From Peteryoungia aggregata LMG 23059 (GTDB taxonomy: Bacteria > Pseudomonadota > Alphaproteobacteria > Rhizobiales > Rhizobiaceae), in NCBI RefSeq assembly GCF_030814435.1, contig NZ_JAUSUW010000007.1, forward strand, positions 124,001 through 188,000: DNA of 64,000 nucleotides, given 5' to 3'. Numbering within the stretch: position 1 is the stretch's first letter; each line of letters starts with the position of its first letter. Below are positions 8,284-17,610 of the stretch, in pieces. Position numbers and translations under genes: made by a program. The notes beneath the pieces were generated by a model, which worked only from the letters and a program-made list of their open reading frames with translations, was not told the origin of the DNA and did no database searches.

Positions 8284-9435
8284 ATGTCAGATATGAGCAT
8301 GGTCGAAACGACCTCACTGGACGGTGTCCAGGATTTTTCCGAAAAACTTCTCAAGCACACCAGCATCCAGGTCAGCGACAGCTATCTCGCCGCATTTCGC
8401 GCCCATGTCGAGCCCGCCGACTACGAGGCCGGGCAGATCATCTTCCGCAAGGGCGACGACAGCAGCTTCGCGCTTCTCATCGCTGCGGGGGATGTCGAAA
8501 TTTATGACGAGGCGAGCGGCACGGTGCTCGCCGTCTCAGGTGACGGCGCGCTGATCGGCGAACTTGGCATGATCAGCGGTGATCCGCGCAGTGCGTCTGC
8601 CCGGACGCTGACGCCGGTGCGCGGATGGAAGATCGATCGCAAGGAATACCGCGAGTTCCTGAGCGACCGTCCGGAGCTTGCGACCCTGCTATTTCGCAAG
8701 ATCTATGCCCAACTCTCAGCGAGCTACGGCAAGCTCAGGCAACAATTCGTCGCGCTGGAAGAGGCAGACAGGCGATACCACGCGCTTGCCTTCCTGTTCA
8801 TGACGATGGTGCTGATGATCAACATCTATGCACTCGTCAACAGCCTGATCCTCACCCATCTGCGCGAAACCCACCAGGAACAGGTCATGTTCTGGACCTC
8901 CCGGATCATGGAGCTCTGGGGCGCTTTCGTCATCTGGGGCCTGACGGTGCGCTGCGGCCTCACCCGCCACGACATGGGCATCCGGATGGGCAATCTGTGG
9001 AGATCGATCGGCATGGGACTGGCGATCAGCGTGCCGGCCCTCGCCGCGATGGCCTATTTCCGCACCATGCTCTATCCGGAACTCGCGGGTACGCCTGTCC
9101 TGGACCCGAGGCTGATCACGATCAGCGTCTACGGCTATATCCTCGTTGCGCCCCTGCAGGAATGGATCTGCCGCGGCGTTCTGCTCACGGCGATCGCCGA
9201 TCTGCTGCCGGGCAAGACACGCCCCATGGCGGCGATCGTGATCTCCTCGCTGATCTTCTCGACGCTCCACCTGCACTATTCCCAGACACTTGCGGTGGTG
9301 GCACTGCTGTCGGGCATCGTCTGGGGATGGCTGCACCTCAAGTATCGCAATCTTGCCGGCCCGATCGTCTCGCACTTCATCCTCGGCAATGCCGCTACGC
9401 TGATGGGCCTGTGGAGCATCTGGGAGCGGGGCTGA
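8284..9435 (+). CDS. Fusion of cyclic-nucleotide-binding domain and CPBP/Rce1-type membrane protease domain
   Basis: A 383-residue protein. Residues about 35-150 form a cNMP-binding domain with a recognisable phosphate-binding cassette (GELGMISGDPRSASA, 92-106, keeping the Glu and Arg). From about 165 onward it is membrane protein with six to seven hydrophobic segments. CPBP motifs are detectable: QEWICR at 292-297 (canonical EExxxR, first Glu replaced by Gln), F325-x3-H329 and H364 with N369 (one residue further apart than the usual HxxxN). The domains suggest an intramembrane protease or scaffold gated by a cyclic nucleotide; the Gln substitution makes activity uncertain. GGAGG lies four bases before ATG 8284; ATG 8293 is the alternative. 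Confidence 0.8.
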   Translation: MSDMSMVETTSLDGVQDFSEKLLKHTSIQVSDSYLAAFRAHVEPADYEAGQIIFRKGDDSSFALLIAAGDVEIYDEASGTVLAVSGDGALIGELGMISGDPRSASARTLTPVRGWKIDRKEYREFLSDRPELATLLFRKIYAQLSASYGKLRQQFVALEEADRRYHALAFLFMTMVLMINIYALVNSLILTHLRETHQEQVMFWTSRIMELWGAFVIWGLTVRCGLTRHDMGIRMGNLWRSIGMGLAISVPALAAMAYFRTMLYPELAGTPVLDPRLITISVYGYILVAPLQEWICRGVLLTAIADLLPGKTRPMAAIVISSLIFSTLHLHYSQTLAVVALLSGIVWGWLHLKYRNLAGPIVSHFILGNAATLMGLWSIWERG

Positions 9436-9491
9436 CAACGCAAGAAGCCGCCCGCAATGCGACCGGCTCGGAGCTATCAGTCGTGCTCGGA

Positions 9492-11768
9492 TCAGCCCGA
9501 GAACTTGCCGCTGCGCGGGAAGCCCTTGGGCACAAGACGTCCGGCCGAGGCGCGGTCGCCCAGCCATTCGACCAGTTCTTCCTTCGTCTTGGTGAAGGTG
9601 CGTCCGGCAGAATCGGCCCAGGTCAGGCCGTCGGCGATCGCGAAGAACTTCACGTCGGAAATGCCACCGTCCTTGTAGCGCTGCAGGCGCACGCCCTTGC
9701 CGCGGGTCATTTCCGGTATCTGGGTGAGCGGGAAGACGACGAGCTTGCGGTTTTCGCCGACGACAGCCAGATGATCACCACTCACGGGCACCACGAGCTT
9801 GGCCTCGTCCGGCATGCCGACATTCATCACCTGCTTGCCCTTGCGGGTGTTGGCGACGACTTCGCCTTCCGGCACGATGAAGCCGTTGCCGGCGGTGGAG
9901 ACGAAGATGAGCTTGCGGCCGGAATCATGGACGAAGGCGGTGAGCACATCCTGGTCGTTTTCCATGTCGACCATGATGCGCAGCGGCTCGCCATGGCCAC
10001 GGCCACCGGGCAGCTTGTCGCCGCCCAGCGTGTAGACCTTGCCGCCCGTCGTCACCAGCAGGATCTTGTCCGTGGTCTGGGCCGGGAATGCCACCTTCAG
10101 CGCGTCGCCTTCCTTGAAGGTCAGCGCTGACGTGTCGGAGATGTGGCCCTTGAGAGCGCGGATCCAGCCCTTTTCGGAGATGACGACGGTGATCGGTTCC
10201 TTTTCGATCATCGCCTGCTGGATGGCTTCGACATCGGCATCGGGAGCGTCGGAGAAGACGCTGCGGCGGCGGCCGAGCTCGGTGGCCTTGGCGTATTTCT
10301 TCTTCACCTCGCCGATTTCCCAGGCGACCGTCTGCCACTGCTTGTCCGTGGAGGCGAGCAGGGATTCGATCTCGGCCTTCTCGGCAGACAGGGCTTCGTG
10401 CTCCTTGCGGATCTCGAATTCCTCGAGCTTGCGCAGGTTGCGCAGGCGCATGTTGAGGATGGCTTCGGCCTGGTTGTCGGTCAGATCCCATTTGGCGATC
10501 AGGACAGGCTTCGGCTCGTCCTCCTCGCGGATGATGCGGATCACCTCGTCGAGATTGAGATAGGCAATCAGCAGGCCGCCGAGGATTTCGAGGCGGCGGT
10601 CGATCGCCGCCAGACGGAACTTCGAACGGCGGACGAGCACGTCCTTGCGGTGGTCCAGCCACTCGGTCAGCACCTCGTTGAGGGCCATGACCTTGGGGAC
10701 CTTGCCCTGCGACAGCACGTTCATGTTGAGCGGAATGCGGCTTTCGAGCTCGGTGAGCTTGAACAGCGATTCCATCAACAGCGTGGCATCGACCGTGCGG
10801 CTCTTCGGCACGAGCACGAGGCGGATGTCTTCGGCGCTCTCGTCGCGCACGTCTTCGAGCAGCGGCAGACGACGGGCGATCAGGAGTTCGGCGATCTTTT
10901 CGATCAGGCGCGACTTCTGCACCTGGAACGGGATCTGAGTGACGATGATCTGGTAGCCGCCACGGCCAAGATCCTCGATCTCCCACTTGGCACGGACCCG
11001 GAAACCGCCGCGACCGGTGCGATAGGTCTCAAGCATCGAGGCACGGCTCTCGACGATCACGCCGCCAGTCGGGAAATCGGGGCCCTCAATGCCGCCGCGC
11101 TCAGGATGGGCGGGATCGGCAAACAGTTCCTCGACGGAAGCGCCGGGGTTCTTGATGAGGTAGAGAGCGGCGTCGCAGAGCTCATGGGCATTGTGCGGCG
11201 GAATGGAGGTTGCCATGCCGACCGCGATACCCGAGGCACCGTTGGCCAAAAGGTTCGGGAAGGCACCCGGCAGAACCGTCGGCTCGTCGTCTTCTTCGTT
11301 GTAGGTCGGGCGGAAGTCGACGGCGTCCTGGTCGATGCCTTCGAGCAGGAGCGCCGCGACATCGGTCATGCGGGCTTCGGTGTAACGATAGGCGGCAGCA
11401 CTATCGCCGTCGATGTTGCCGAAGTTCCCCTGCCCGTCGACGACAGGATAACGCTGGGAGAAGTCCTGCGCGAGGCGCACCAGCGCATCATAGACCGACT
11501 GGTCGCCATGCGGGTGGAACTTACCGATGACGTCACCGACGATACGGGCGCATTTCTTGAAGGCCGAGTTCGGCCGGATGCCCATTTCGCTCATCGCATG
11601 GATGATGCGGCGATGCACCGGCTTCAGTCCGTCGCGGACATCCGGCAGCGCGCGGTGCATAATCGTCGACAAGGCATAGGCGAGATAACGCTCTTCGAGC
11701 GCCGCCTTCAGGTCAACAGGAAGAATGTTGTCGCCACCCTCTTCGGGCGGAAGCTGATTTGTCCCCAT
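9492..11768 (-). CDS. parC: DNA topoisomerase IV subunit A
   Basis: DNA-cleaving subunit of topoisomerase IV, which with ParE decatenates daughter chromosomes. The 758-residue length is normal for alphaproteobacterial ParC. Visible are the winged-helix region with [15 protein letters not shown] (quinolone pocket, residues 85-100), the catalytic Tyr129 in [10 protein letters not shown], the NFGNIDGD block, the tower and coiled coil, and a short C-terminal beta-pinwheel (GYxxxLGG-like repeats such as KVYTLGG and [10 protein letters not shown]). It lacks the long GyrA-type tail, favouring ParC over GyrA. ATG at 11768 with AGGTGAG upstream is the start; a GTG at 11777 is rejected. The position after HPHGD that is Ser in E. 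coli ParC is Gln here. Confidence 0.95.
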   Translation of the reverse strand: MGTNQLPPEEGGDNILPVDLKAALEERYLAYALSTIMHRALPDVRDGLKPVHRRIIHAMSEMGIRPNSAFKKCARIVGDVIGKFHPHGDQSVYDALVRLAQDFSQRYPVVDGQGNFGNIDGDSAAAYRYTEARMTDVAALLLEGIDQDAVDFRPTYNEEDDEPTVLPGAFPNLLANGASGIAVGMATSIPPHNAHELCDAALYLIKNPGASVEELFADPAHPERGGIEGPDFPTGGVIVESRASMLETYRTGRGGFRVRAKWEIEDLGRGGYQIIVTQIPFQVQKSRLIEKIAELLIARRLPLLEDVRDESAEDIRLVLVPKSRTVDATLLMESLFKLTELESRIPLNMNVLSQGKVPKVMALNEVLTEWLDHRKDVLVRRSKFRLAAIDRRLEILGGLLIAYLNLDEVIRIIREEDEPKPVLIAKWDLTDNQAEAILNMRLRNLRKLEEFEIRKEHEALSAEKAEIESLLASTDKQWQTVAWEIGEVKKKYAKATELGRRRSVFSDAPDADVEAIQQAMIEKEPITVVISEKGWIRALKGHISDTSALTFKEGDALKVAFPAQTTDKILLVTTGGKVYTLGGDKLPGGRGHGEPLRIMVDMENDQDVLTAFVHDSGRKLIFVSTAGNGFIVPEGEVVANTRKGKQVMNVGMPDEAKLVVPVSGDHLAVVGENRKLVVFPLTQIPEMTRGKGVRLQRYKDGGISDVKFFAIADGLTWADSAGRTFTKTKEELVEWLGDRASAGRLVPKGFPRSGKFSG

Positions 11769-11974
11769 GGGTCTCACCTATCGGAGAAGACCCGGAACGG
11801 CAAGGAAACCGGGGATTCTGCCTGTGGATTAAGGGGCTGTGACCGTCATCACGCCACAATCCGCCGCCACCGGTCTATGGCGAAAAGCGGTGGACGTTTT
11901 TTCAATCCCACTTATAAATATCGCCGACCATTTCCGCTCGCGCCCGGCGCGGCACCAGCACGAAGGATCTCCTC

Positions 11975-13171
11975 ATGACCTTGTCCCGCTCGACCCGAAT
12001 TCTGCTCGCGAGCGCTGCGCTCTGCGCGTTCACCGGTCCCGCCTTCGCGCTGGATGGACAGGATTTGCTCAAGAAGATCAATGCCTCCTTCGCCAGCGGC
12101 GGCACGACCATCACCGCGGACAACGTGGAAGTCTCCGGCTCGGACGTCCTTCTGAAAGGTGTCAAGTTCGGGGCCGAGGGGCAACCGGGCGAAAAGCCGC
12201 TGGCAGTCGAACAGCTGACCCTTGAAGGTGTCAGCGAAGAGGAAGGCGGCGCCTACTACATCGAGCGCGTCACCTTCCCCGAGGTCAACGTGACTGAGGA
12301 GAAGTCGAGCTTCAAGGTGCAGGATCTGTACCTTGCCGGGGTCTACGTGCCCGGTGACGCCAATGCCGAGGGCATCGATTCGCTGATGTTCTACGAAGAG
12401 GCCCATAGCGGCCCGGTTGAAGTGACCGTCGACGGCAAGCCGGTCTTCTCGATGGCGGAAGCCGTCGGCACGATGGGCCTGTCCGACGACGAGACCACGA
12501 TCACCTTCGAAGGCACCGTGACCGGCGTGAAGGCCGATCTCAGCACTGTCGAAGATCCGAAGGCAAAGGAATCCATCGAAGCACTCGGCCTCACCAGCCT
12601 CGACGGCGACATGAACATGTCCGGCAGCTGGGAAGTCGAGAGCGGCACGATCGACATCGAGGACTATTCGATCGATTTCGCCAATGTCGGCAAGCTTTCG
12701 ATGGCCTTCTCGATGTCCGGCTACACGCTCGATCTCGTCAAGCAGATGCAGGAACAGGCCCGCATGATGCAGGCGCAGCCGCAGAATGAGCAGGCCCAGC
12801 AGGCCGCCGGTCTCGCCATGCTCGGCCTTGTCCAGCAGCTGTCGCTGGTCGATGCACAGGTTCGCTTCGAAGACGCCGGCATCACCAAGCGCGGCCTCGA
12901 CTATGCCGGCAAGAGCCAGGGGGCCGATGGCGCGACAATGGCGCAGATGGTCAAGGGCATGGTTCCGATCCTGCTTGCCCAGGCCAAGCTCGGCGCGCTG
13001 CAGAACGAGGTTTCGGCCGCGGTCAACAGCTACATCGACAACCCGAAGGCGCTGACCATTGCAGCCGCTCCCGCCAATCCGGTCGCCTTCCCGATGATCA
13101 TGGGTGCTGCCATGGGCGCTCCGGAAACCATTCCGGGCCTGATCGGCCTGAAGGTCACCGCAAACGACTGA
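11975..13171 (+). CDS. Secreted/periplasmic protein of unknown function
   Basis: A 398-residue protein with a clear Sec signal peptide (residues 1-25, basic start, hydrophobic core, cleavage after AFA). I do not recognise a domain. The mature part alternates beta-rich stretches built on short polar repeats (GGTTITADNVEVSG, TLEGVSEEEGG, TTITFEGTVTGVK) with a Gln/Met-rich helical segment around residues 250-275. The C-terminus is Ala-rich and helical. The beta-rich pattern is loosely reminiscent of AsmA- or lipid-binding-type periplasmic proteins, but this is only an impression. It is divergent from parC and has its own terminator. I believe homologues occur mainly in Rhizobiaceae. Confidence 0.75.
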   Translation: MTLSRSTRILLASAALCAFTGPAFALDGQDLLKKINASFASGGTTITADNVEVSGSDVLLKGVKFGAEGQPGEKPLAVEQLTLEGVSEEEGGAYYIERVTFPEVNVTEEKSSFKVQDLYLAGVYVPGDANAEGIDSLMFYEEAHSGPVEVTVDGKPVFSMAEAVGTMGLSDDETTITFEGTVTGVKADLSTVEDPKAKESIEALGLTSLDGDMNMSGSWEVESGTIDIEDYSIDFANVGKLSMAFSMSGYTLDLVKQMQEQARMMQAQPQNEQAQQAAGLAMLGLVQQLSLVDAQVRFEDAGITKRGLDYAGKSQGADGATMAQMVKGMVPILLAQAKLGALQNEVSAAVNSYIDNPKALTIAAAPANPVAFPMIMGAAMGAPETIPGLIGLKVTAND

Positions 13172-13194
13172 TCTCAGTCTCAGTCGAGATACGG

Positions 13195-13222
13195 AGCCCG
13201 GCCCCGCGAAAGCGGCCGGGCT
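13195..13222 (+). terminator. Terminator after the 11975-13171 gene
   Basis: AGCCCGGC...GCCGGGCT stem with an inner CGC/GCG and GAAA loop (one bulge), followed immediately by TTTTTC. Confidence 0.8.
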
Positions 13223-13247
13223 TTTTCTTGGCTTTGCGGTCAATAAA

Positions 13248-13273
13248 AAAGGCCGGGATCACTCCCGGCCTTT
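13248..13273 (-). terminator. Terminator after aspS
   Basis: Perfect 11-bp stem AAAGGCCGGGA/TCCCGGCCTTT with TCAC loop. The flanking A run gives a T run on the minus strand, 26 bases beyond the aspS stop codon. Confidence 0.85.
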
Positions 13274-13298
13274 GTCATTTCCAGATCCTCGAACCCGA

Positions 13299-15089
13299 TC
13301 AGTCCTTCTTCGGCTGCGGCACGACACGCAGCGCGAGTTCCCGCAGCTGCGTCGGGGTGGCCGGCGACGGGGCGTTCATCAGCAGGTCCTGCGCCTGCTG
13401 GTTCATCGGGAAGAGCGAGATTTCGCGCAGGTTCTTCGCACCGACGAGCAGCATGACCACGCGGTCGATGCCGAAGGCGCAGCCGCCATGCGGAGGAGCG
13501 CCGTACTGGAAGGCACGGTACATGCCGCCGAAGCGTTCCTCGACATCGGTCTGCGACAGGCCAACCTTTTCGAAGGCCTTGACCATCAGTTCCGGCGACT
13601 GGTTACGGATCGAGCCCGAGGCGATTTCGAAGCCGTTGCAGACCGCGTCATACTGATAAGCCTTGAGCGACAGCGGATCCTGGCTTTCCAGCGCTTCCAG
13701 ACCACCCTGCGGCATCGAGAAGGGGTTGTGGGCGAAGTCGATCTTCTTTTCTTCCTCGTTGTATTCGTAGAACGGGAAGTCGACGATCCAGCACATTTCG
13801 AAACGGTCGCGATCGACGAGGTTCAGTTCCTCGCCAGCGCGGGTGCGGGCTTCACCGGCAAACTTGTAGAACTTGGCCGGATCGCCTGCGACGAAGAAGG
13901 CCGCATCGCCCGGCTCGAGGCCGAGCTGCTGACGGATCGCTTCGGTGCGTTCTTCGCCGATGTTCTTGGCGAGCGGACCGGAGCCGGCAATCTTGCCGTC
14001 CTCTTCCTTCCAGAAGATGTAGCCGAGGCCCGGCTGGCCGGTTGATTGCGCCCAGGCGTTCATGCGGTCGCAGAATGCTCTGCTACCACCGGTCTTAGCC
14101 GGGATCGCCCAGATCTCGACCTTCGGGTTGGACGCGATCATGCCGGCAAAGACCTTGAAGCCGGAATCGCGGAAGTGGTCAGTGACGCCTTCCATGACGA
14201 TCGGGTTGCGCAGGTCCGGCTTGTCGGAGCCATACTTGCGGATCGCGACATCGTAAGGGATGCGCGGCCATTCCTTGGTGACCGGCTTGCCTTCGGCGAA
14301 CTGCTCGAAGACGGAAGTCATCATCGGCTCCATCGTGGCCCAGACGTCTTCCTGGGTGACGAAGCTCATCTCGACGTCGAGCTGGTAGAACTCGCCCGGC
14401 AGACGGTCGGCGCGCGGGTCTTCGTCGCGGAAGCAGGGCGCGATCTGGAAATAGCGGTCGAAGCCGGCGACCATGAGCAGCTGCTTGTACTGCTGCGGCG
14501 CCTGGGGCAGCGCGAAGAACTTGCCTTCGTGGATGCGGCTCGGCACGAGGAAGTCGCGTGCGCCTTCCGGCGACGACGCCGTCAGGATCGGCGTCGAGTA
14601 TTCGGCAAAGCCGGCAGCGGCCATGCCTGTGCGCATCGACGAGATGATCTGCGTGCGCTTGACGATGTTCTTGTGCAGCGTGTCGCGGCGCAGATCAAGG
14701 AAGCGGTACTTCAGGCGCACGTCTTCCGGATAGTCGGGCTCGCCGAAGACCGGCAGAGGCAATTCCTTGGCAGCCGAGAGCACCTCGATTTCCCGGGCGT
14801 AGAGTTCGATCTCGCCGGTTGCCATCGCCTTGTTGGTGGTCTCTTCCGAACGGGCCTTGACGAGACCGTCGATGCGGATGACCCATTCGCCGCGCACGGT
14901 CTCGGCCAGCTTGAAGGCCGGGCTATCCGGATCGGCCACGACCTGGGTGATGCCATAATGATCGCGCAGGTCGATGAAGAGCACGCCGCCATGGTCGCGA
15001 ACACGATGGACCCAGCCCGAGAGGCGGACGGTCTGACCGACGTCGGACTTGCGAAGAGCGGCACAGGTGTGGCTGCGGTAACGATGCAT
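13299..15089 (-). CDS. aspS: Aspartyl-tRNA synthetase
   Basis: Class IIb aminoacyl-tRNA synthetase of 596 residues, the normal bacterial-type length. An N-terminal OB-fold anticodon-binding domain ([23 protein letters not shown], given here in parts: [13 protein letters not shown] then FIDLRDHYG) is followed by the class II catalytic core with motif 2 ([16 protein letters not shown]), the bacterial GAD insertion, and motif 3 ([14 protein letters not shown]). ATG at 15089 (MHRYRSHTC) fits the family N-terminus; the frame is open further upstream but without conserved sequence. Whether it also charges tRNA-Asn, as many alphaproteobacterial enzymes do with GatCAB, cannot be told here. It borders the AT-richer cassette at 15.1-16.9 kb. 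Confidence 0.97.
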   Translation of the reverse strand: MHRYRSHTCAALRKSDVGQTVRLSGWVHRVRDHGGVLFIDLRDHYGITQVVADPDSPAFKLAETVRGEWVIRIDGLVKARSEETTNKAMATGEIELYAREIEVLSAAKELPLPVFGEPDYPEDVRLKYRFLDLRRDTLHKNIVKRTQIISSMRTGMAAAGFAEYSTPILTASSPEGARDFLVPSRIHEGKFFALPQAPQQYKQLLMVAGFDRYFQIAPCFRDEDPRADRLPGEFYQLDVEMSFVTQEDVWATMEPMMTSVFEQFAEGKPVTKEWPRIPYDVAIRKYGSDKPDLRNPIVMEGVTDHFRDSGFKVFAGMIASNPKVEIWAIPAKTGGSRAFCDRMNAWAQSTGQPGLGYIFWKEEDGKIAGSGPLAKNIGEERTEAIRQQLGLEPGDAAFFVAGDPAKFYKFAGEARTRAGEELNLVDRDRFEMCWIVDFPFYEYNEEEKKIDFAHNPFSMPQGGLEALESQDPLSLKAYQYDAVCNGFEIASGSIRNQSPELMVKAFEKVGLSQTDVEERFGGMYRAFQYGAPPHGGCAFGIDRVVMLLVGAKNLREISLFPMNQQAQDLLMNAPSPATPTQLRELALRVVPQPKKD

Positions 15090-15382
15090 GATCAGGTATC
15101 CCGAATGTGACGGTCGAAAGGGCACCGACAGATAAGGCGCGCGACCGATAGAAAATCGGGCGGAAAAGCGCATGGTGTGGCTGATTTGTCAAGGCTGGGT
15201 GATGTGGGGCGTGGCTCGTGTCGTTTCTCAAACTAGCCGAAGAATGTCATTCGCAGATGTCGACCCGGAAGACATTTGTCCTATTGCAGGTTGTATATGC
15301 GCGAGACTGACAATAATAGTAGCAGATCGGAACTTGGTATATAACCAGCTAAAATGACACCGTAATTAGCAGAGGAAAGTCT
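15090..15382. promoter_or_regulatory. Junction region between aspS and the AT-richer cassette
   Basis: No gene seen. The aspS-proximal half is core-like; from about 15220 base composition becomes AT-richer. An AATGTC...GACATT inverted repeat lies around 15244-15280, and TTGGTATATAACC near 15335-15347 is a plausible promoter for the 15383 gene. No tRNA, integrase or clear attachment repeat was found at the junction. Confidence 0.4.
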
Positions 15383-16171
15383 GTGGCAAGGCACTCAAGT
15401 TTTTGGGCGGACGTACAGAAGAACCCTGATCGCTTCTACATAATTCATTACTCTTCTCAGTCTCTTTTCGACGCCGAAGCCAACGCGGGTGCTGGGGCGC
15501 TGTCTCCCCGGATCACCTCAGTCGTGGTGCGGCACTACGAGAGTGGACAAACGGTCAGCTTCGCCACGCACACCGTAGCTGAATATCTGGGGGTACCATG
15601 GGACGAAATCGAGGAGCGCTACGACAAAATTGAGAGGGAGCTGCTGACCCACTTCTATGATTGGGCTCGGGACCGACGAGAGAAATACTGGATTCACTGG
15701 AACATGCGAAACGTCACTTTCGGGTTCGAGCACCTTGAGCACCGGTACCGCGTGCTGACAAAAAAGGAGCCTCCGAGCATTCCAGTCGAAGTACGTATTA
15801 ACCTGAATGACGCACTCAAAGATCGGTACGGGTCTGACTACGCACCGGATCCGCGCATGCCCTCCCTGATGGATCTTAACGGCCCGCGAATTCAGGGGTT
15901 CCTGTCTGGCAAAGAGGAGTCAGAAGCCTTCAAAGCTAAAGACTTTATCCGTATGAACGCTTCAACGATCGCCAAGGTGGGGTTCTTCAGCTACGTGATT
16001 TCTGCCGCCCTGAAAGGCAGATTGAATACTAGTGGTAGCGGATTCCTGCACTTTATTGACCGCCTGTTGGAAAGTCGCAAAAATCGAGGAATTGCGACGA
16101 TCTCCGCAGTTATTGGCCTGCCTACCGGTTTGGTTCAAATCGTTACTTGGATCGCGAAAGGAGTGAATTGA
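15383..16171 (+). CDS. Hypothetical protein, AT-rich cassette gene 1
   Basis: A 262-residue protein that I cannot assign. GTG at 15383 with GAGGAAA five to six bases upstream is a convincing start. The N-terminal two thirds look like a soluble alpha/beta domain with conserved-looking aromatic and polar clusters: FYIIHYSSQSLFD (18-30), VVVRHYESGQTVSF, and KYWIHWNMRNVTFGFEHLEHRYR (quoted in part: IHWNMRN, EHLEHRYR) near residues 103-125. A basic helical region follows, and the extreme C-terminus (about 238-260) is hydrophobic enough to be a single membrane anchor. G+C is low for this chromosome (27 of 60 in 15421-15480), which suggests transfer. It precedes another orphan gene by 115 bases; a joint role, possibly defence, is speculation. 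Confidence 0.75.
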   Translation: MARHSSFWADVQKNPDRFYIIHYSSQSLFDAEANAGAGALSPRITSVVVRHYESGQTVSFATHTVAEYLGVPWDEIEERYDKIERELLTHFYDWARDRREKYWIHWNMRNVTFGFEHLEHRYRVLTKKEPPSIPVEVRINLNDALKDRYGSDYAPDPRMPSLMDLNGPRIQGFLSGKEESEAFKAKDFIRMNASTIAKVGFFSYVISAALKGRLNTSGSGFLHFIDRLLESRKNRGIATISAVIGLPTGLVQIVTWIAKGVN

Positions 16172-16286
16172 CAACTCCTTTCTTGCTTTTCGTTGAACAA
16201 TGAATGGCATCCACCATGGTCTGCCCAAATGGGAGCGTTCCAGTATGCCAGACAAGTATTTGATCTCGTTGGGGAAGCGCTGACAC

Positions 16287-16880
16287 ATGGGCGGATCGAG
16301 CAGCGGGAAAAAGAGCTTCACGCATGATCAGAAGCTTGCTTTCGTGGACGCGGCCAATCCTCACCAGTGGTATTACACTGCGGAGAATCTGCACATGCAA
16401 GCTCTCTCCCTCTGGCAGAACCGCGGTCAGAGCCTAATCACGATGACTAAAATTGGGCATGCACCTGTCACTTGGGACGAAACCAACCGTGCCACTTTCC
16501 TGTTGGCTGCGTTCGCAATGGAGAACATGCTGAAAGCGTTCCTCGTGTATGAAAACCCATCGTTCATAGCAGATGGCTATCTAAAAGAGATCACCACCCA
16601 CGACCTTTGGAAGCTGGCCAACCGCTCATCACTCGTCCCACATAAGGTTCGTGATCGGTGGGTATTCGAGGCATTTTGCGGAGGTAACGAGAGCTGGGCG
16701 CGCTACCCATGCGGTCGCGATGCCGATGGCATCCAACCCGAAGGCCACTTTACCGAAAAGCTTTGGAAGAAGTATTGCGCGATGATGCAGACGTATAAGG
16801 AGAAGATCCAGAGACTACTGGCGAAGGGTTGGAATGGCCCCTACGGTCACTACGGAAAATGGACATTCACTGATTTCTGA
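16287..16880 (+). CDS. Hypothetical protein with HEPN-like helical core, cassette gene 2
   Basis: A 197-residue soluble protein. Residues about 65-110 (RATFLLAAFAMENMLKAFL, then EITTHDLWKLA) resemble the paired helices of HEPN domains, where A-x-E-x-x-L-K-A-x-L and a downstream H-D-L are common. An R-x5-H pair (RSSLVPH) follows directly, compatible with the HEPN ribonuclease motif, but its location soon after the second helix is not clearly the canonical one. No nucleotidyltransferase partner is adjacent, so this is not a standard MNT-HEPN toxin pair. The ATG at 16287 has only a weak ribosome site (GGGGAAG). Low G+C ties it to the preceding gene. Confidence 0.6.
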   Translation: MGGSSSGKKSFTHDQKLAFVDAANPHQWYYTAENLHMQALSLWQNRGQSLITMTKIGHAPVTWDETNRATFLLAAFAMENMLKAFLVYENPSFIADGYLKEITTHDLWKLANRSSLVPHKVRDRWVFEAFCGGNESWARYPCGRDADGIQPEGHFTEKLWKKYCAMMQTYKEKIQRLLAKGWNGPYGHYGKWTFTDF

Positions 16881-16902
16881 ACGTCCATAATTGCACCCCC
16901 CC

Positions 16903-17511
16903 TCACTCCGGCAACAACACACTCGCCAGATCCAGCGGCGCGACAAACGGCTCGCAGCCGGTGCCGCCATCGCCCTCCGGTGGCAGCTTGCCGTCGATCA
17001 TCAGATGCGCATGGCCGTGGATCTGCGACCAGACGAGCTGCTCGACGGCCGCCCTGCCCTCCGGGGTATCCAGCTTCATGCGCCTTGCCACAGGCAGCGA
17101 GATCTCCTCAAGCACGGCATGGGCGGCGTTGGCCGGCGGGCCGATGGCAGGGTCGTCCCAGTCGAGGCGGTTGGCGGTGAACATCAGGCGGAAGAGATGC
17201 GGGCGGGACCTGGCAAAGGTGAGATAGCCGCGGGAGGCGGCCCGTAGCTGCTCTGCCGGATCATCAGGGGCTGCCGCCATGGCCTCCCGCATCGAGGCGG
17301 CAAACAGCCGGAAGCCTTCGACGGCAAAGGCTGTCATCAGGTGCCGCAGGGTCGGAAAATGATGTTCGGGTGCCGCATGGGACACGCCGACGCGAGCGGC
17401 GAGCTTGCGGAGCGTCAGGCCTTCCAGGCCCTGCTCTTCGAGCATGTCGAGCCCGGTGCCGATCAGCGCCTGGCGCAAATCGCCGTGGTGATAGGATTTC
17501 TGTCTTGCCAT
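16903..17511 (-). CDS. TetR/AcrR-family regulator (WHG-type C-terminal domain)
   Basis: A 202-residue one-component repressor. The N-terminal helix-turn-helix is typical (LTLRKLAARVGVSHAAPEHHF, in parts LRKLAARVGVS and APEHHFPT, residues 31-56). The C-terminal ligand-binding domain (RPHLFRLMFTA, then VWSQIHGHAHLMIDGKL) is of the WHG type common in TetR regulators of small accessory operons. It is divergent from the membrane-protein gene at 17611, with 99 bases between starts, and two near-identical inverted repeats lie in that gap, so self- and neighbour-regulation is likely. AAGGGG just upstream supports the start at 17511. Confidence 0.9.
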   Translation of the reverse strand: MARQKSYHHGDLRQALIGTGLDMLEEQGLEGLTLRKLAARVGVSHAAPEHHFPTLRHLMTAFAVEGFRLFAASMREAMAAAPDDPAEQLRAASRGYLTFARSRPHLFRLMFTANRLDWDDPAIGPPANAAHAVLEEISLPVARRMKLDTPEGRAAVEQLVWSQIHGHAHLMIDGKLPPEGDGGTGCEPFVAPLDLASVLLPE

Positions 17512-17550
17512 GCCCCTTCATAACCACTCGAAACCACGCCGTCAAAATCA

Positions 17551-17569
17551 ATCTTGACATTGCCAAGTT
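17551..17569. promoter_or_regulatory. Candidate TetR operator 1
   Basis: ATCTTG-N7-CAAGTT, a 19-bp inverted repeat that differs from operator 2 by one arm base. It contains TTGACA (17554-17559), a plausible -35 element for the rightward operon, so binding would block transcription. Confidence 0.55.
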
Positions 17570-17582
17570 ATGCCGCATGCTT

Positions 17583-17601
17583 ATCTTGCCACCGCCAAGA
17601 T
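17583..17601. promoter_or_regulatory. Candidate TetR operator 2
   Basis: ATCTTG-N7-CAAGAT, perfectly symmetric arms. Its start is 32 bp (about three helical turns) from operator 1, which would place two dimers on the same DNA face. It ends ten bases before the ATG at 17611. Confidence 0.55.
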
Positions 17602-17610
17602 GAGGCTCCC

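Noticed and set aside
8625-10130. A 501-codon plus-strand frame across the cNMP-CPBP gene end and parC
   Set aside because: It spans two real genes in the wrong frame and has no domain-like sequence.
11515-11530. Quinolone-resistance mutation in ParC (Gln after HPHGD)
   Set aside because: I suspect Gln is the natural residue in related ParC proteins, so it is not evidence of acquired resistance.
10143-11978. Long open frame (611 codons) on the plus strand opposite parC
   Set aside because: It is a shadow of parC codon bias; the product is low-complexity in His/Asp/Arg and has no domain, while parC is complete on the other strand.
15220-15382. Possible attachment site at the cassette border
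   Set aside because: No matching direct repeat was found at the other border near 16880-16900 and no integrase is present.
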